A DNA stretch of 64,000 bases from Stutzerimonas stutzeri (GCF_013522825.1 NZ_JAAMQZ010000005.1:116104-180103); one strand, 5' to 3'. Positions 27,816-39,209 are shown, counted from the stretch's first letter. Program-made: numbers and translations. The notes: generated by a model not told the origin, from the letters alone.

Positions 27816-29087
27816 TCAGCTGGCCATGCGTCGCTGGAAGAGTTCGCGGAATACCGGGTAGATATCCCCCGCGCTCACCAGTTGCTGCTGGGCGAACGAA
27901 TCGGCAAAGGCTTCGGCCACCTGGTTGTATTCGTACCACAATGCCTGATGTTCGCGAGGCGTGATCTCGACGTAGGAAAAATACTGGACGAACGGCATGA
28001 TCTGGTTGATCAGAATGTCACGGCAGACCGGCGAATCATCGTTCCAGTTGTCGCCGTCCGAGGCCTGGGCCGCATAGATGTTCCACTCGTTGACCGGATA
28101 ACGCTCGGCCATGATTTCCTGCATCATTTTCAATGCGCTGGAGACGATGGTGCCGCCGGTTTCCCGTGAATAGAAGAACTCCTCCTCGTCCACTTCCTTG
28201 GCGCTGGTGTGGTGACGAATGAATACCACCTCGATCTTGTCGTAGCTGCGCTTGAGGAACAGGTACAGCAGGATGAAGAAGCGCTTGGCGATGTCCTTGG
28301 TGGATTGGGTCATGGAGCCGGAAACGTCCATCAGGCAGAACATCACGGCCTTGGAGCTGGGGTTGGGGTGTTTGACCAGCAGGTTGTATTTCAGGTCGAA
28401 GGTGTCGAGAAAGGGCACGCGGTTGATGCGTGCGCTCAAGCGCTCGAGCTCCTGTTCGAGGGCCTGGATATCGGTGAAATTATCCGGTTCCTCAAGCTTG
28501 AGCCGCGCCAGCTCGGCCTTTGTCTCGCGCAGCTTCGTACGGCTACTGCCCGATAGCGCGATGCGCCGCGCATGTGCCGAACGCAGGGTGCGGACGATGT
28601 TGATCCGCGACGGGTTGCCTTCGTTGCTGATGCCGGCGCGTACCGTCTTGAAAGTGTCGGCACCGGTGATATGGCGCTTGACCAGATTGGGCAGTTCCAG
28701 GTCCTCGAACATGAAGTCGAGAAATTCCTCCTGGGTGATCTGGAACACGAAGTCATCCATGCCCTCGCCGCTATCGCTGGCCTGCCCGGCGCCACCCCCG
28801 CCGCCGCCACCTTGCGGACGCGGGATGCGCTCACCGGCGACGAACTCCTTGTTGCCGGGATGCACGATGGTCTGTCGGCCACCACGGCCATGGTGCAGCA
28901 CCGGTTCGTCGATATCGCGACCGGGAATGCTGATCTGTTCGCCATGCTCCATGTCGGTGATGGAGCGCCGGCCCACGGCTTCCTCCACGGCCTTCTTGAT
29001 ATGCCCACGGTAACGCTGCAGGAACCGCTGACGGTTCACCGTGCTTTTGTTCTTGCCGTTCAGGCGACGGTCGATCACATAACTCAT
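27816..29087 (-). CDS. yeaH: DUF444 family protein with von Willebrand A-like domain (YeaH)
   Basis: Protein of 423 residues. The N-terminal half contains [21 protein letters not shown] and a glycine run (94-99) after PQG. The C-terminal half has a von Willebrand A-type MIDAS motif, DVSGSM, starting at Asp254. The family is always linked to the PrkA kinase, and YeaH may be an adaptor or substrate of it; that is inference from gene order. It lies 94 bases after prkA, across a long perfect hairpin. Confidence 0.9.
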   Translation of the reverse strand: MSYVIDRRLNGKNKSTVNRQRFLQRYRGHIKKAVEEAVGRRSITDMEHGEQISIPGRDIDEPVLHHGRGGRQTIVHPGNKEFVAGERIPRPQGGGGGGGAGQASDSGEGMDDFVFQITQEEFLDFMFEDLELPNLVKRHITGADTFKTVRAGISNEGNPSRINIVRTLRSAHARRIALSGSSRTKLRETKAELARLKLEEPDNFTDIQALEQELERLSARINRVPFLDTFDLKYNLLVKHPNPSSKAVMFCLMDVSGSMTQSTKDIAKRFFILLYLFLKRSYDKIEVVFIRHHTSAKEVDEEEFFYSRETGGTIVSSALKMMQEIMAERYPVNEWNIYAAQASDGDNWNDDSPVCRDILINQIMPFVQYFSYVEITPREHQALWYEYNQVAEAFADSFAQQQLVSAGDIYPVFRELFQRRMAS

Positions 29088-29111
29088 ACGAGCCCTCCGG
29101 GCTGAGGCTGT

Positions 29112-29159
29112 AGGCTGTAGGCTGGACGAGGTGTTGCTTTTTCGTCCAGCCTACAGCCT
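29112..29159. repeat. Perfect 18-bp inverted repeat between prkA and yeaH
   Basis: AGGCTGTAGGCTGGACGA (29112-29129) pairs without mismatch with TCGTCCAGCCTACAGCCT (29142-29159) around a 12-base T-rich loop. It belongs to the GCTGGA/TCCAGC hairpin family seen at 33847, 34988 and 53829. In the operon mRNA it could reduce read-through or protect the prkA message. Confidence 0.75.
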
Positions 29160-29181
29160 CTGGCCTTGAGCGGCCTTTGGA

Positions 29182-31104
29182 TTACTGCGATTTCCGTACC
29201 CGCAGATACCATTCCGAGAGCAGGCGAACCTGTTTCTCCGTGTAGCCGCGTTCGACCATGCGCACGACGAAGTCGCTGTGTTTCTTCTGGTCTTCCTTGC
29301 TCGCCTTGGCGTTGAAGCTGATGACGGGCAGCAGGTCCTCGGTGTTGGAGAACATCTTCTTCTCGATCACCACGCGCAGCTTCTCGTAGCTGAGCCAGGA
29401 CGGGTTCTTGCCGCTGTTGTTGGCGCGGGCGCGCAGCACGAAGTTGACGATCTCGTTGCGGAAATCCTTCGGGTTGCTGATACCGGCGGGTTTCTCGATC
29501 TTCTCCAGCTCCTCGTTGAGGGCCATGCGATTGAGGATTTCGCCGGTCTCGGGATCACGGTATTCCTGATCCTGAATCCAGAAATCGGCGTAGAGCACGT
29601 AGCGGTCGAAGATGTTCTGCCCGTACTCGCTGTAGCTTTCCAGGTAGGCGGTCTGGATTTCCTTGCCGATGAACTCGACGTAACGCGGCGCCAGGTATTC
29701 CTTGATAAAACGCAGGTACTTTTCCCGGACTTCAGCAGGGAACTGTTCCTGCTCGATCTGCTGCTCCAGCACGTACAGCAGGTGCACCGGGTTGGCGGCG
29801 ATCTCGTGGGGGTCGAAGTTGAACACCTTGGACAGAATCTTGAAGGCGAAGCGGGTCGAAAGGCCGTTCATGCCCTCGTCGACGCCGGCGGCATCGCGGT
29901 ACTCCTGGATCGATTTGGCCTTGGGGTCGGTGTCCTTGAGGTTTTCGCCGTCGTAGACGCGCATTTTCGAGTAGATGTTGGAGTTTTCCGGCTCCTTGAG
30001 GCGGCTCAATACCGAGAACTGTGCGAGCATCTTCAGCGTGTCGGGTGCGCAGTGGGCCTTGGACAGCGAGCTGTTGAACAGCAGCTTGTCGTAGATTTTC
30101 ACCTCGTCCGTCATGCGTAGGCAGTACGGCACCTTGACGATGTAGATGCGGTCGATGAAGGCTTCGTTGTTCTTGTTATTGCGGAAGGTATGCCATTCCG
30201 ACTCGTTGGAGTGAGCCAGCAGGATGCCACTGTAGGGAATCGCGCCCAGCCCCTCGGTGCTGTTGTAGTTGCCTTCCTGGGTCGCGGTCAGCAGCGGGTG
30301 CAGCACCTTGATCGGTGCCTTGAACATCTCGACGAACTCCATCAGGCCCTGGTTGGCCCGGCACAGCGCGCCCGAGTAGCTGTAGGCGTCGGCGTCGTTC
30401 TGCGGGAACTCCTCCAGCTTGCGGATATCCACCTTGCCCACCAGGGCGGAGATGTCCTGGTTGTTCTCGTCACCCGGCTCGGTCTTGGCCACGGCGATCT
30501 GGTTGAGGATCGAAGGGTAGAGCTTGACCACACGGAACTGGCTGATGTCACCGCCGAATTCCTGCAGGCGCTTGGTGGCCCAGGGCGACATGATCGAGTT
30601 GAGGTAGCGCGGTGGAATGCCGTAGTCCTCTTCGAGAATCTGCGCATCCTCGGCGGGGTTGAACAGCCCCAGTGGCGACTCGAACACCGGCGAGCCCTTG
30701 ATGGCATAGAAGGGCACCTTTTCCATCAGGTGCTTGAGCTGTTCCGCCAGCGAGGATTTGCCGCCGCCCACCGGGCCGAGCAGGTAGAGAATCTGTTTCT
30801 TCTCTTCCAGTCCCTGCGCGGCATGGCGGAAGTAGGAGACGATCTGGTCGATGCACTCCTCCATGCCATGGAAGTCGCCGAATGCCGGGTAGCGGCGAAT
30901 CACCTTGTTGGAAAAGATCCGTGACAGGCGCGGGTCGGTCGAGGTGTCGATCAGTTCGGGCTCGCCGATGGCCATCAACAGGCGCTCGGCGGCGGTGGCG
31001 TAGGTACCCGGATCTTCCTTGCACAGATCGAGGTATTCCTGAAGCGAATACTCCTCTTGGCGGGTTGCTTCGAATCGTTGCTGGTAATGGCTGAAAATGC
31101 TCAT
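29182..31104 (-). CDS. prkA: PrkA serine protein kinase (YeaG)
   Basis: AAA-type serine protein kinase of 640 residues, the usual length. An N-terminal AAA domain carries the Walker A motif GPVGGGKSS (110-118), and a C-terminal PrkA kinase-like domain follows (about 410-640). The ATG at 31104 is chosen over a GTG 9 bases upstream because GAGG stands 8 bases before it and the family begins MSIF. It is first in the prkA-yeaH-spoVR operon. The 280-base upstream gap shows no other gene and no promoter I would defend. Confidence 0.95.
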   Translation of the reverse strand: MSIFSHYQQRFEATRQEEYSLQEYLDLCKEDPGTYATAAERLLMAIGEPELIDTSTDPRLSRIFSNKVIRRYPAFGDFHGMEECIDQIVSYFRHAAQGLEEKKQILYLLGPVGGGKSSLAEQLKHLMEKVPFYAIKGSPVFESPLGLFNPAEDAQILEEDYGIPPRYLNSIMSPWATKRLQEFGGDISQFRVVKLYPSILNQIAVAKTEPGDENNQDISALVGKVDIRKLEEFPQNDADAYSYSGALCRANQGLMEFVEMFKAPIKVLHPLLTATQEGNYNSTEGLGAIPYSGILLAHSNESEWHTFRNNKNNEAFIDRIYIVKVPYCLRMTDEVKIYDKLLFNSSLSKAHCAPDTLKMLAQFSVLSRLKEPENSNIYSKMRVYDGENLKDTDPKAKSIQEYRDAAGVDEGMNGLSTRFAFKILSKVFNFDPHEIAANPVHLLYVLEQQIEQEQFPAEVREKYLRFIKEYLAPRYVEFIGKEIQTAYLESYSEYGQNIFDRYVLYADFWIQDQEYRDPETGEILNRMALNEELEKIEKPAGISNPKDFRNEIVNFVLRARANNSGKNPSWLSYEKLRVVIEKKMFSNTEDLLPVISFNAKASKEDQKKHSDFVVRMVERGYTEKQVRLLSEWYLRVRKSQ

Positions 31105-31384
31105 TGACTTCACCTCGGACGATGCTCGGAGCCGGTGTTGTCATCAGGCATTCAGGGGCGGCCAGCTGTTGTGCAGCGGCCTGATGGTGGCGTCCCCCCG
31201 AACAGCCGATGGTCGTGACCTGAGGCCCGGTAGTCTTTTGTCGACTTTCACCTGTTTGGATGGCCTGAACTCAAGGATAGTTCGGATTCGGCAAACTCAA
31301 GGGGGCGAGCAGTGATTTGGCGGTGTTTTTTTCAGGCGCGGGGCTCAAGGCCGCGTGGTGCGCGCCCTCTGGAAGAATGACTTT

Positions 31385-31714
31385 TTATGTCGGGTCGTCG
31401 TGCTCGACATCCTGTGGAAAGGTGTGGCGCCAGAACTCAAAGCCGCCGTCGAGGCTGTAGACGTCGGAGAAACCCTGATTGACCAGATAGGCCGCGGCAC
31501 TCTGGCTGGAGTGACCGTGGTAGCAGGTGACGATCAGCGGCTGGTCAAGGTCGGCTGCGGCAATGAAATCCGGCAGCGAGTGATTGTCCAGGTGGGTCGA
31601 GCCGCGAATATGCCCGCTGGCGTAACTGTGGGCGTCGCGGATATCCACTACCACGCCGCCTTGTTCACGCAGTGCCTGGGCCTGCTGGGGAGAAATGCGC
31701 TTGAAATCGGTCAT
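31385..31714 (-). CDS. glpE: Thiosulfate sulfurtransferase GlpE (rhodanese)
   Basis: Single-domain rhodanese of 109 residues. The active-site loop is Cys64 in CYHGHSS, and the N-terminal half has [11 protein letters not shown]. It can move sulfane sulfur from thiosulfate to cyanide or thioredoxin; the physiological acceptor is unknown. The ATG overlaps the apaH stop as ATGA, so it is the last gene of the lptD operon. Confidence 0.92.
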   Translation of the reverse strand: MTDFKRISPQQAQALREQGGVVVDIRDAHSYASGHIRGSTHLDNHSLPDFIAAADLDQPLIVTCYHGHSSQSAAAYLVNQGFSDVYSLDGGFEFWRHTFPQDVEHDDPT

Positions 31715-32538
31715 ACGGGCTTCTCGTGATCGCAATCGCAACGGTGCATTTGGCCGCTGTCGAGGTTCATCAGGGTCATGGCATTGCCCCAGACGCAGCC
31801 AGTGTCCAGTGCATGCACGTTGGGCGCGTCGCAGTGGCCTTCCAGCGCGGCCCAGTGGCCGAAGATTATCCTGCAGTCACGGGTCTTGCGGTTGGCATGG
31901 CTGAACCACGGGGCGAAGCCGGGCGGTGCTGTATCGATGCCCTCCTTGGCTTCCAGGTTGAGTGTGCCGTCGGCCTTGCAGAAGCGCATGCGGGTGAAAT
32001 AATTGGTGATCAGGCGCAGCCGTGGCACACCGTGCAACTCCTTGTCCCACTTGGCCGGCTGGTTGCCGTACATGCCGTCGAGAAATGGCAGCAGCAGGGC
32101 ATCGTCACGCAGTACCTGCTCGACTTCGGCGGCGCGCTTGAGAGCTTTTTCCAGCGTCCACTGCGGCGGGATGCCAGCGTGGACCATGGTGGTTTTCCAT
32201 TCACTGTCGTGGTGAACGAGCTTCTGCTGGCGTAGCCAGTCGATCAGGTCAGTGCGATCAGGCGCGTCGAGAATCGGCTTGAGGGTATCGGAGCGCTTCA
32301 GTCGATCGATATTGTGCGATACGGCCAGCAGATGCAGGTCGTGGTTGCCGAGTACCGTGACGCCCGAGCTGCCCAGGTCGCGAACGAAGCGCAATGCTTC
32401 CAGCGATTGCGGGCCACGGTTGACCAGGTCACCGGCCAACCACAGGCAGTCGCGGGAGGGGCTGAAATCGACTTCCCGCAGCAGACACTGAAGGGGCTCC
32501 AGACAACCTTGCAGGTCGCCGACGGCATAAGTGGTCAA
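31711..32538 (-). CDS. apaH: Bis(5'-nucleosyl)-tetraphosphatase, symmetrical
   Basis: Metallophosphatase of 275 residues that splits Ap4A to two ADP and can remove Np4 caps from RNA. The three metal motifs are GDLQG (7-11), GDLVNRG (near 36) and GNHD (near 63). The start overlaps the apaG stop as ATGA. The apaG-apaH-glpE order after rsmA matches other Pseudomonas. Confidence 0.96.
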   Translation of the reverse strand: MTTYAVGDLQGCLEPLQCLLREVDFSPSRDCLWLAGDLVNRGPQSLEALRFVRDLGSSGVTVLGNHDLHLLAVSHNIDRLKRSDTLKPILDAPDRTDLIDWLRQQKLVHHDSEWKTTMVHAGIPPQWTLEKALKRAAEVEQVLRDDALLLPFLDGMYGNQPAKWDKELHGVPRLRLITNYFTRMRFCKADGTLNLEAKEGIDTAPPGFAPWFSHANRKTRDCRIIFGHWAALEGHCDAPNVHALDTGCVWGNAMTLMNLDSGQMHRCDCDHEKPV

Positions 32539-32918
32539 TGCAGCACTCCGGGAACGGCCAGGCGAAAGGGGGCTATGATTGCATCGAAAGCATGACCATC
32601 CTCGGCGAGCATCTGGTAACTGCCCTGCATGATGCCGACACTGGAGCCCATCAGGGTGCCGCTGGTGTAGACATGGCGCTCGCCAGGGGCGATCAGGGGT
32701 TGCTCGCCCACTACCCCAGCACCGCGCACTTCCTGTACCTGACCGTCACCGTCGGTGATGATCCAGTGGCGCGACAGCAGTTGGGCCGGAAGCTGGCCAT
32801 TGTTTTCGATCACTACCTTGTAGGCAAAGGCATAGCGGTTTTGTTCCGGCTGCGACTGCTCGGGCAGGTACTGCGGCGTGACGTTGACGTCGATCCGGTA
32901 GCGGAGATCTTCAGGCAT
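32535..32918 (-). CDS. apaG: ApaG protein (Co2+/Mg2+ efflux-associated)
   Basis: Protein of 127 residues with the ApaG immunoglobulin-like fold. Conserved blocks are [22 protein letters not shown] and the [13 protein letters not shown] turn. Its molecular role is unclear, though it is linked by genetics to ApaH and to metal tolerance. It lies 20 bases after rsmA. Confidence 0.94.
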   Translation of the reverse strand: MPEDLRYRIDVNVTPQYLPEQSQPEQNRYAFAYKVVIENNGQLPAQLLSRHWIITDGDGQVQEVRGAGVVGEQPLIAPGERHVYTSGTLMGSSVGIMQGSYQMLAEDGHAFDAIIAPFRLAVPGVLH

Positions 32919-32938
32919 GGCTTCTGCTCGGTATGCCG

Positions 32939-33733
32939 TTATGTACGGGCGGGTAGTTGATCGGAGAGCCGGACAAAAGCGGCCAGATCCAGTTGCTCGG
33001 GGCGCAGGCTGCCGTCGACATCCGCTGCGGCGATGGCGTCCGCATCGAGCAGGCCCTTGAGCGTATTGCGCAGAGTTTTGCGGCGCTGATTGAAGGCCTG
33101 GCGGACGACGGTCTCGAGCTGGCGGTGATCGCGTGCCGGGTGTGGTAGTTCCGCATGTGGCACCAGCCGGACGATGGCTGATTCCACCTTGGGTGCAGGG
33201 TTGAAGGCGCCAGGCCCGACATTGAACAGATGCTCCACGCGGCAGTGGTATTGCACCATGATCGACAGCCGGCCCCAGTCGCCGCCGCCAGGTTGCGCGG
33301 CCAGACGCTCGACGACTTCCTTCTGCAGCATGAAGTGCATGTCGCGGATCAGGTGGGCGTGGTCGAGCAGGTGGAAGATCAGCGGCGTGGAGATGTTGTA
33401 GGGCAGGTTGCCGACGATGCGCAGACTGTTGGGCGCCTCGCTCAGGCGGGCGAAGTCGAATTTCAGCGCATCGCCCTGGTGCAGGGTGAAGTTGTCACGC
33501 CCGGCGAACTTGCCCTGCAGAATCGGGATCAGGTCCAGATCCAGCTCCACTACATCCAGATGCGCACCGCTGTCCAGCAGGCCCTCAGTGAGCGCACCTT
33601 GGCCAGGGCCGATCTCGACGAGCCGCTCGCCCGGCTTGGCATGTATGGCCCGCAGAATGCGATGGATAACTCCGGCGTCATGCAGGAAGTTCTGGCCAAA
33701 GCGCTTGCGCGCTCGGTGTTGGTAGTCGGACAT
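32939..33733 (-). CDS. rsmA: 16S rRNA (adenine1518/1519-N6)-dimethyltransferase
   Basis: Methyltransferase (KsgA) of 264 residues that dimethylates two adjacent adenines near the 3' end of 16S rRNA. It starts [19 protein letters not shown], has the SAM motif [12 protein letters not shown] and the adenine-binding NLPYNIST. The ATG at 33733 is the family start; the upstream frame to 34042 is tandem repeat. A hairpin/tandem repeat block separates it from pdxA. Confidence 0.97.
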   Translation of the reverse strand: MSDYQHRARKRFGQNFLHDAGVIHRILRAIHAKPGERLVEIGPGQGALTEGLLDSGAHLDVVELDLDLIPILQGKFAGRDNFTLHQGDALKFDFARLSEAPNSLRIVGNLPYNISTPLIFHLLDHAHLIRDMHFMLQKEVVERLAAQPGGGDWGRLSIMVQYHCRVEHLFNVGPGAFNPAPKVESAIVRLVPHAELPHPARDHRQLETVVRQAFNQRRKTLRNTLKGLLDADAIAAADVDGSLRPEQLDLAAFVRLSDQLPART

Positions 33734-33846
33734 CGAAAGCTCCAAGGAGCAGCTTGAAGCTTGAAGCTCGAAGCTGAAAAGCGAATACAAGGTGCACATT
33801 TTAGCAGGTGTGTCGGGTAAGCCGATAAAGCCGATTAAGAGCGCTT

Positions 33847-33960
33847 GAGGCTGGAAGGCTGAACGAAAAAGCTTCTTGATCGGCATTGTCCCGGAGTGAT
33901 TCTGTCCAGCCTCCAGCCTCCAGCCTCCAGCCTCCAGCCTCCAGCCTCCAGCCTCCAGCC
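33847..33960. repeat. Hairpin repeat with eight tandem TCCAGCC heptamers
   Basis: The block starts TTGAGGCTGGAAGGC, continues through GATCGGCATTGTCCCGG and ends in eight uninterrupted copies of TCCAGCC (33905-33960). The heptamers can pair with the GAGGCTGGAAGGCTG arm at the start. The same unit, but with two heptamers only, lies at 53829-53903. The run ends on the first base of the pdxA stop codon. Confidence 0.8.
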
Positions 33961-34946
33961 TATAGCCGGCTGTTCGCCATCTGGTACGCCGTTTCCAGCG
34001 CCACCTGCAGGCTGCCGGTATCGATCCGCCCGCTACCTGCAAGATCCAGCGCGGTGCCGTGATCGACCGAGGTGCGCACGATGGGCAGGCCCAGGGTGAC
34101 GTTGACCGCAGCGCCGAAGCCCTTGTACTTGAGCACCGGCAGGCCCTGGTCGTGATACATGGCCAGCACTGCGTCGCAACGGTCGAGGTTTTTCGGTGTG
34201 AACAGCGTATCGGCAGGGAGCGGTCCGATCAGGTCGATTCCTTCGTTGCGCAGCCCGGCCAGCGTCGGCTCGATGATCTCGATTTCCTCGCGCCCCAGAT
34301 GGCCACCTTCGCCCGCATGCGGGTTGAGGCCGCAGACCAGAATGCGCGGCCTGGTGATGCCGAACTTGTCGACCAGATCGGCATGCAGGATGCGCGTGAC
34401 CCGCTCCAGGCGTTCGCGTGTGATGGCCGCGGCGACATCCTTGAGCGGCAGGTGTGTGGTGACCAGCGCCACGCGCAGGCCGCGGGTGGCGAGCATCATG
34501 ACCACCTGCTCGGTGTGGGTCAGTTCAGCGAGAAACTCGGTATGGCCGGAGAAGGGAATGCCGGCCTCGTTGATCACGCCTTTGTGCACCGGGGCGGTGA
34601 TCATCCCGGCGAAGTGGCCATCCAGGCAGCCCTGGCCGGCGCGGGTCAGGGTTTCCAGCACGTATTGTCCATTGCGAGGGTCGAGCCGGCCCGGTTTTGC
34701 CAGCGCTTTCAGGGGGGTGTCCCAGACGTAAAGACTGCCTGCCGGGGCCGGCGTTTGCGGCCAGGCACCAGGTAGCACCGGCTGCAAATGGATATCCAGC
34801 CCGAGCAGTTCGGCACGTGCCTTGAGCAACTCAAGGCTGGCGATGGCGATCAGCACCTGCGGCTGTGCTTCGCGAGCCATGAGCAGGCACAGATCGGGGC
34901 CAATGCCAGCCGGTTCGCCGGGTGTTACAACGAAGGGAAGGGGCAT
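33960..34946 (-). CDS. pdxA: 4-hydroxythreonine-4-phosphate dehydrogenase
   Basis: NAD-dependent dehydrogenase of 328 residues in de novo pyridoxal phosphate synthesis. It begins [16 protein letters not shown], has the conserved [11 protein letters not shown] and LNPHAGEGG (a metal-binding His region), and [12 protein letters not shown] near the C-terminus. It sits between surA and rsmA, with repeats on both sides. The ATG at 34946 is the clear start. Confidence 0.96.
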   Translation of the reverse strand: MPLPFVVTPGEPAGIGPDLCLLMAREAQPQVLIAIASLELLKARAELLGLDIHLQPVLPGAWPQTPAPAGSLYVWDTPLKALAKPGRLDPRNGQYVLETLTRAGQGCLDGHFAGMITAPVHKGVINEAGIPFSGHTEFLAELTHTEQVVMMLATRGLRVALVTTHLPLKDVAAAITRERLERVTRILHADLVDKFGITRPRILVCGLNPHAGEGGHLGREEIEIIEPTLAGLRNEGIDLIGPLPADTLFTPKNLDRCDAVLAMYHDQGLPVLKYKGFGAAVNVTLGLPIVRTSVDHGTALDLAGSGRIDTGSLQVALETAYQMANSRL

Positions 34947-34975
34947 GGCGTCTCCGTGGTAGAGCCGATAAGGCC

Positions 34976-35132
34976 GATAAGAGCGCTTGAGGTTGGAAAG
35001 CTGGACGAGAAAAGCCGATAAGAACGCTTGAAGCTGGAAGGCTGGACGAAAAAGCTGGACGGAGGTTTGGCGTTAGATCGCACACTGTCCAGCCTCCAGT
35101 TTGTAGGGTGGATGTCGCTTTTTACATCCACC
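34976..35132. repeat. Composite hairpin repeats between surA and pdxA
   Basis: Two tandem variants of the GCGCTTGAGGTTGGAAAGC / ACGCTTGAAGCTGGAAGGC unit (34984-35060) face CTGTCCAGCCTCCAG at 35085. A separate dyad GGTGGATGT / ACATCCACC (35107-35115, 35124-35132) around a T-rich loop follows. The block fills most of the 212-base gap behind surA, and the second dyad may act as a weak terminator. Confidence 0.7.
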
Positions 35133-35158
35133 TTGACTCCGCCCGGTCGCGATCCACC

Positions 35159-36469
35159 TTACAGCTTTATTTCAACGTACGCTTCGTCGCGGATCTGGCG
35201 CAGCCAGGCCTGCAGTTCTTCGTCGTACTTGCGGTTGCGCAGCAGGTTCATGGCTTGCTGTTCACGGTACTCTTCGCTGGCATCAGTGGCGCGGCGGCCC
35301 AGTACTTCCAGGATGTGCCAGCCGAACTGCGACTGGAAGGGTTCCGACAGTTGGCCGTTGGCACTGTTGGCCATGACTTCGCGGAATTCCGGGACCAGCG
35401 AGCTCGGATCGATCCAGTTCAGGTCGCCGCCATTGAGAGCGGAGCCGGGATCTTCGGAGAAACTGCGCGCCAGTTCGGCGAAGTCTTCACCCGCTTCGAT
35501 CCGGTCTCGCAGGCGCTCGATCAGGCGGCGGCTTTCCGCTTCGCTGCGGATCTGGCTCGGCTTGATCAGGATATGGCGAACATGCACCTCGTCACGCACC
35601 TGGGTGTCGCCACCGCGCTTGTCCAGCAGCTTGAGGATGATAAAGCCTGGCGGCGTGCGTACCGGCTGGGTGACTTCACCCACGGCAAGTTCGCGCACCT
35701 GGGTGTCGAACGGCGGCGGCAGCTGCGCGGCCTTGCGCCAGCCCATATCGCCGCCTTCCAGGGCATTTTCGCTGGCCGAGCGGGACACCGCCAACTGGGC
35801 GAAATCAGCCCCTTGTTGCAACTGCCGGTATGTGTCCGCAGCGCTTTGTTCGGCTGCCTGAATGGTTGAGGAATCCGAGGATTCGGGCACCGGGATCAGA
35901 ATGTTGGCCAGCCGGTATTCTTCTGAAAGCTGCAGCTTTCCCAAATCCGAAGCAAGGAAGTTTTCCACTTCCTGGTTGGATATCTGGATGCGTTCGGCGA
36001 TGCGCCGCTGGCGCACGCGGTTGATGATCATTTCGCGGCGAATCTGCTCGCGTGCCGTTTCCAGGCTCAGGCCGTCACGCTGCAGTGCGTCACGAAACTG
36101 CTCCAGCGTCATGTTGTTGCGCTGGGCGATGGTGGCCAGGGCCTGGTTGAGCTCTTCGTCGGAGATGCGAATGCCCGAGCGTTCACCAATCTGCAGTTGC
36201 AGGTTCTCGGTAATCAGACGCTCCAGTACCTGTTGCTGCATGACATCGGTCGGGGGCATTTCGGCGCCGCGCTTTTCGATGGTCTGCTGCACTTCGCGCA
36301 GACGCTGATCCAGCTGGCTTTGCATGACCACGTCGTTATCGACGATGGCGACGATGCGGTCGAGCGGACGAACCTGTGCGCAAACCGTCGTGGCGAGTGC
36401 GGCGCTGCCCAGCAGCAGGGCGCCCAGCAAGGGGCGCAGGGTGTCAGAAAGCTTGATTTTCACGTTCAC
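35159..36469 (-). CDS. surA: Periplasmic peptidyl-prolyl isomerase/chaperone SurA
   Basis: Outer-membrane protein chaperone of 436 residues that escorts beta-barrel proteins such as LptD. A signal peptide ends at about TVCAQ, the chaperone domain follows ([15 protein letters not shown]), then two parvulin domains; the second begins [15 protein letters not shown]. The C-terminus [17 protein letters not shown] is typical. No ATG fits; the GTG at 36469 has AAGG 5 bases upstream, and the GTG at 36463 is an alternative. It overlaps lptD by 26 bases. Confidence 0.93.
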   Translation of the reverse strand: MNVKIKLSDTLRPLLGALLLGSAALATTVCAQVRPLDRIVAIVDNDVVMQSQLDQRLREVQQTIEKRGAEMPPTDVMQQQVLERLITENLQLQIGERSGIRISDEELNQALATIAQRNNMTLEQFRDALQRDGLSLETAREQIRREMIINRVRQRRIAERIQISNQEVENFLASDLGKLQLSEEYRLANILIPVPESSDSSTIQAAEQSAADTYRQLQQGADFAQLAVSRSASENALEGGDMGWRKAAQLPPPFDTQVRELAVGEVTQPVRTPPGFIILKLLDKRGGDTQVRDEVHVRHILIKPSQIRSEAESRRLIERLRDRIEAGEDFAELARSFSEDPGSALNGGDLNWIDPSSLVPEFREVMANSANGQLSEPFQSQFGWHILEVLGRRATDASEEYREQQAMNLLRNRKYDEELQAWLRQIRDEAYVEIKL

Positions 36470-39209
36470 GGTAACCTTGTATGCCTTCGTCGAGGAATGT
36501 CTCAGTGGCGCCGCCGATGACGTTGCCGAGGCCTTTGAATACGATCTGCAGGAAGATGCCGGTATCCGGTTCGTCATTCAGGTCCGGGTTGAGGTCAGTC
36601 TCGTCGTAATCGATCCAGTAGCGGTTGATCAGGCGCATCTTCCAGCAGCAGTTGTCGTACTCGAAGCCGCCGAAGGCTTCCAGGGTACGACTGCGGCTGT
36701 AGTCATGCTGCCAGCGCCCGATCACGCTCCACTGCGGGACCACCGGCCAGACGAACGAGAAGTCATGCTGGTTGATCTTGTAGTAGTCCTTGATGTAGTT
36801 CGCCTGACCAGGCGTTCCGAAGTCGCTGCCGTAGGTCCATTTACCGCTTGCCTGGTCGTAACGCATGGTGTCGTTGCGGTAGCGGTAGCCGATATTGAGG
36901 ATCTTGTTCGGGTTGTCGGCCGGCTGGTAGTGCCACATGGCGCTGCCGGAACGGGTGCGATGACTGTCCGGGTCCCAGTTGAAGGTCGAGGTGAAGCGCC
37001 AGTCGCGGTTGTAGCGGTACATGTATTCAAGCGCGTAGGGCGATACTGAAGACTGTTCCGAAGCACGCGTGCGATAGTCGATGCCTGGCATCTGTACCTT
37101 GCGGTCTTCAAAGTAGAAGGCCTGGCCGATGCTGAAGCGCTGCCGCTCGAAGCCGTTGGGCTCGACCCAGCGGCTGGTCACGCCGAGGGAAATCTGGTTG
37201 GCGTCGCCGATACGATCCTTGCCGGAGAAGCGGTTTTCACGCCATAGAGATGAATAGCTGAAGCTGCTTTCACTGGTATCGAACACCGGAATGTCGTCCT
37301 GATCCTCTTCCGGGACATAGAGATAGAACAGTCGGGGTTCGAGTGTCTGGCGGTAATCCTTGCTGAAAAACTGGGTATCGCGGTCGAAATAAAGGCCAGA
37401 GTCGACGCTGAAGATGGGCACGCTGCGGTCGGGCGAGTCCTTGAACTGTCCGTTCAGGCCGGCACGGCCTTTGGCGTCCAGATCCAGATCGTATTGGGTA
37501 TAGGCGTACTTCAGCGACGGCTTGATAAAGCCCCAGCTCCAGTTCAGGGGCAGGCTGACGCCCGGCTCCACGTGGATACGCTCGCCTTCGGCGCGATCAA
37601 TGCCGCTTACGTTCTCGTCATACCATGGCTGTGGCGTACCGTCTTCATTGATGAAGCTACCGCTGCGCAGATCCCGCTGGAAGCTGACGAACTCGGTACT
37701 GTAAGCGAAGTTCAGGCCGCCTGGCTGGAACGGCAGGCGGCCATCCAGCGTCAGCTGTGGCAGACGCTCGTAAGGCGTGGTGTCGACCACGCTGGTGGCC
37801 TCGTAGGCATGCACGTTCAAGCGGGCAGTAAAGGTGTCGCCACGCCAGGTCAACGTGCCGCGCTGATCGAGAAAGTCCGGCTGGCTGATGCCCAGTTGGG
37901 TATCCAGATCCTGGAAATAGTAGGGGTCGCTGATGTCGGTGTAGTCGACTTCGGCCAGCAGGCGCGAATCCAGACCGCTGCGGTTCTGCCAGCTGTACAT
38001 CCAGCGCTGGTCTTTATGCTCCGACTGCAGCTTGCGCTCGTCGTCGCTGTCGTCCAGCCAGGCGGCGCCGAACTGGCCTTCGCTGCTGCGTGTCAGGTAG
38101 CGGAATTCGCCTTCCATCAGCAGACCGCGTTCGCTCATGTAGTGCGGGTAGAGCGTGGCGTCGAAGTTCGGCGCCAGGTTGAAATAGTAGGGCGTCAGCA
38201 GCGACAGGCCGGTGTCGCTGGAACTGCCGATGGTCGGCATCAGGAAGCCGGACTGGCGCCGATCATCGATGGGGAAGTGGATATAGGGTGTGTAGAACAC
38301 CGGGATATCCTTGACCCGCAGTGTGACGTTGGTGGCCGAGCCGAAGCCGGTGGCCGGGTTCAGCGTGACGTTGTTGCCTTTCAGGTGCCAGGTGTTCTCG
38401 CCCGGTGCGCAGCTGGTGTAGGTGCCATCCTTGAGGCGAATGATGGCGGTTTCCTCGCGCTTGGCGTACTGCGCGCTGCCGCGAAGCCTGCTGTCATGAA
38501 GGACGTATTCGGCGTTTTCGATCTTGGCTTCACCGCTGTCGAGGAAGATCTCCGCGCGATCACCGACCATCAGGGCATTGCGGTCACGCAAGCGGACGTT
38601 GCCCTTCAGTTCGCCGCGATTCTCCAGCTGATAGAGGTTCGCCTCATCGGCTTCGGCCTGCATACTGCCCTGGCGCAACACGACATCGCCTGCCAGCGTG
38701 GAAACTTCCTGCTCCTGTTCGTGGCGGGTCGCCTTCGCCGAGACGTAGGTCGGCGCTTCGCTCATGGGTGTATCGTCGAATTTCCCTGGGCGGCTCGGTT
38801 CTACATAGGCGCCGGCGCAATAGGGGCCGGTCTCGGCCAGTTGTGCATTGGTCAGCTGGTCGCGCGGGACCCAGTCCAGATGGCTGTAGTCAGCGCTGCG
38901 CGAAGCCAGGGCGCGGCCCTTGCTTTTGGTGACATCGGTGGTTGTGGCTGCCGGGCGCTGGGCCTTGCTTGTGGACGCTTGCGCGACACCGGTGCTGCTT
39001 TCAGCGGGACTGCCGCGATGTGCGGGGCGTGGGAGCAACGTCGGGCTGGCAGTATTGCTCGCGCAGTCCCAGCCACCGCCAGCACCCGGCTGGCAGGCGA
39101 ACTGTTCGGCAGCGATGGCGACGGGTAGCGCTACAGGTTGCAGTGCGAGCAGACCGCCAGTAACCAGTAGGGGGAATTTTTTGCGAAAAGCGGGGTATTT
39201 GACTGCCAT
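36444..39209 (-). CDS. lptD: LPS-assembly protein LptD
   Basis: Outer-membrane beta-barrel of 921 residues that, with lipoprotein LptE, inserts lipopolysaccharide into the outer leaflet. A signal peptide (to about AIAA) is followed by a Pseudomonas-type low-complexity segment (about 50-110), a jellyroll domain (about 150-300) and the C-terminal barrel. Cysteines for the essential disulfides are visible near the N-terminus (Cys39, Cys49) and as the pair in DNCCWK. The ATG at 39209 ([16 protein letters not shown]) is preferred to the longer frame. It heads lptD-surA-pdxA-rsmA-apaGH-glpE. Confidence 0.95.
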   Translation of the reverse strand: MAVKYPAFRKKFPLLVTGGLLALQPVALPVAIAAEQFACQPGAGGGWDCASNTASPTLLPRPAHRGSPAESSTGVAQASTSKAQRPAATTTDVTKSKGRALASRSADYSHLDWVPRDQLTNAQLAETGPYCAGAYVEPSRPGKFDDTPMSEAPTYVSAKATRHEQEQEVSTLAGDVVLRQGSMQAEADEANLYQLENRGELKGNVRLRDRNALMVGDRAEIFLDSGEAKIENAEYVLHDSRLRGSAQYAKREETAIIRLKDGTYTSCAPGENTWHLKGNNVTLNPATGFGSATNVTLRVKDIPVFYTPYIHFPIDDRRQSGFLMPTIGSSSDTGLSLLTPYYFNLAPNFDATLYPHYMSERGLLMEGEFRYLTRSSEGQFGAAWLDDSDDERKLQSEHKDQRWMYSWQNRSGLDSRLLAEVDYTDISDPYYFQDLDTQLGISQPDFLDQRGTLTWRGDTFTARLNVHAYEATSVVDTTPYERLPQLTLDGRLPFQPGGLNFAYSTEFVSFQRDLRSGSFINEDGTPQPWYDENVSGIDRAEGERIHVEPGVSLPLNWSWGFIKPSLKYAYTQYDLDLDAKGRAGLNGQFKDSPDRSVPIFSVDSGLYFDRDTQFFSKDYRQTLEPRLFYLYVPEEDQDDIPVFDTSESSFSYSSLWRENRFSGKDRIGDANQISLGVTSRWVEPNGFERQRFSIGQAFYFEDRKVQMPGIDYRTRASEQSSVSPYALEYMYRYNRDWRFTSTFNWDPDSHRTRSGSAMWHYQPADNPNKILNIGYRYRNDTMRYDQASGKWTYGSDFGTPGQANYIKDYYKINQHDFSFVWPVVPQWSVIGRWQHDYSRSRTLEAFGGFEYDNCCWKMRLINRYWIDYDETDLNPDLNDEPDTGIFLQIVFKGLGNVIGGATETFLDEGIQGYRERENQAF

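Noticed and set aside
31105..31384. Sigma54 or RpoS promoter upstream of prkA
   Set aside because: A CTATCC-like -10 is present on the minus strand, but no convincing partner element or -24/-12 pair could be seen.
33905..33960. Possible CRISPR array
   Set aside because: The repeats are 7 bases long with no spacers, and no cas genes are near; it is a simple tandem repeat.
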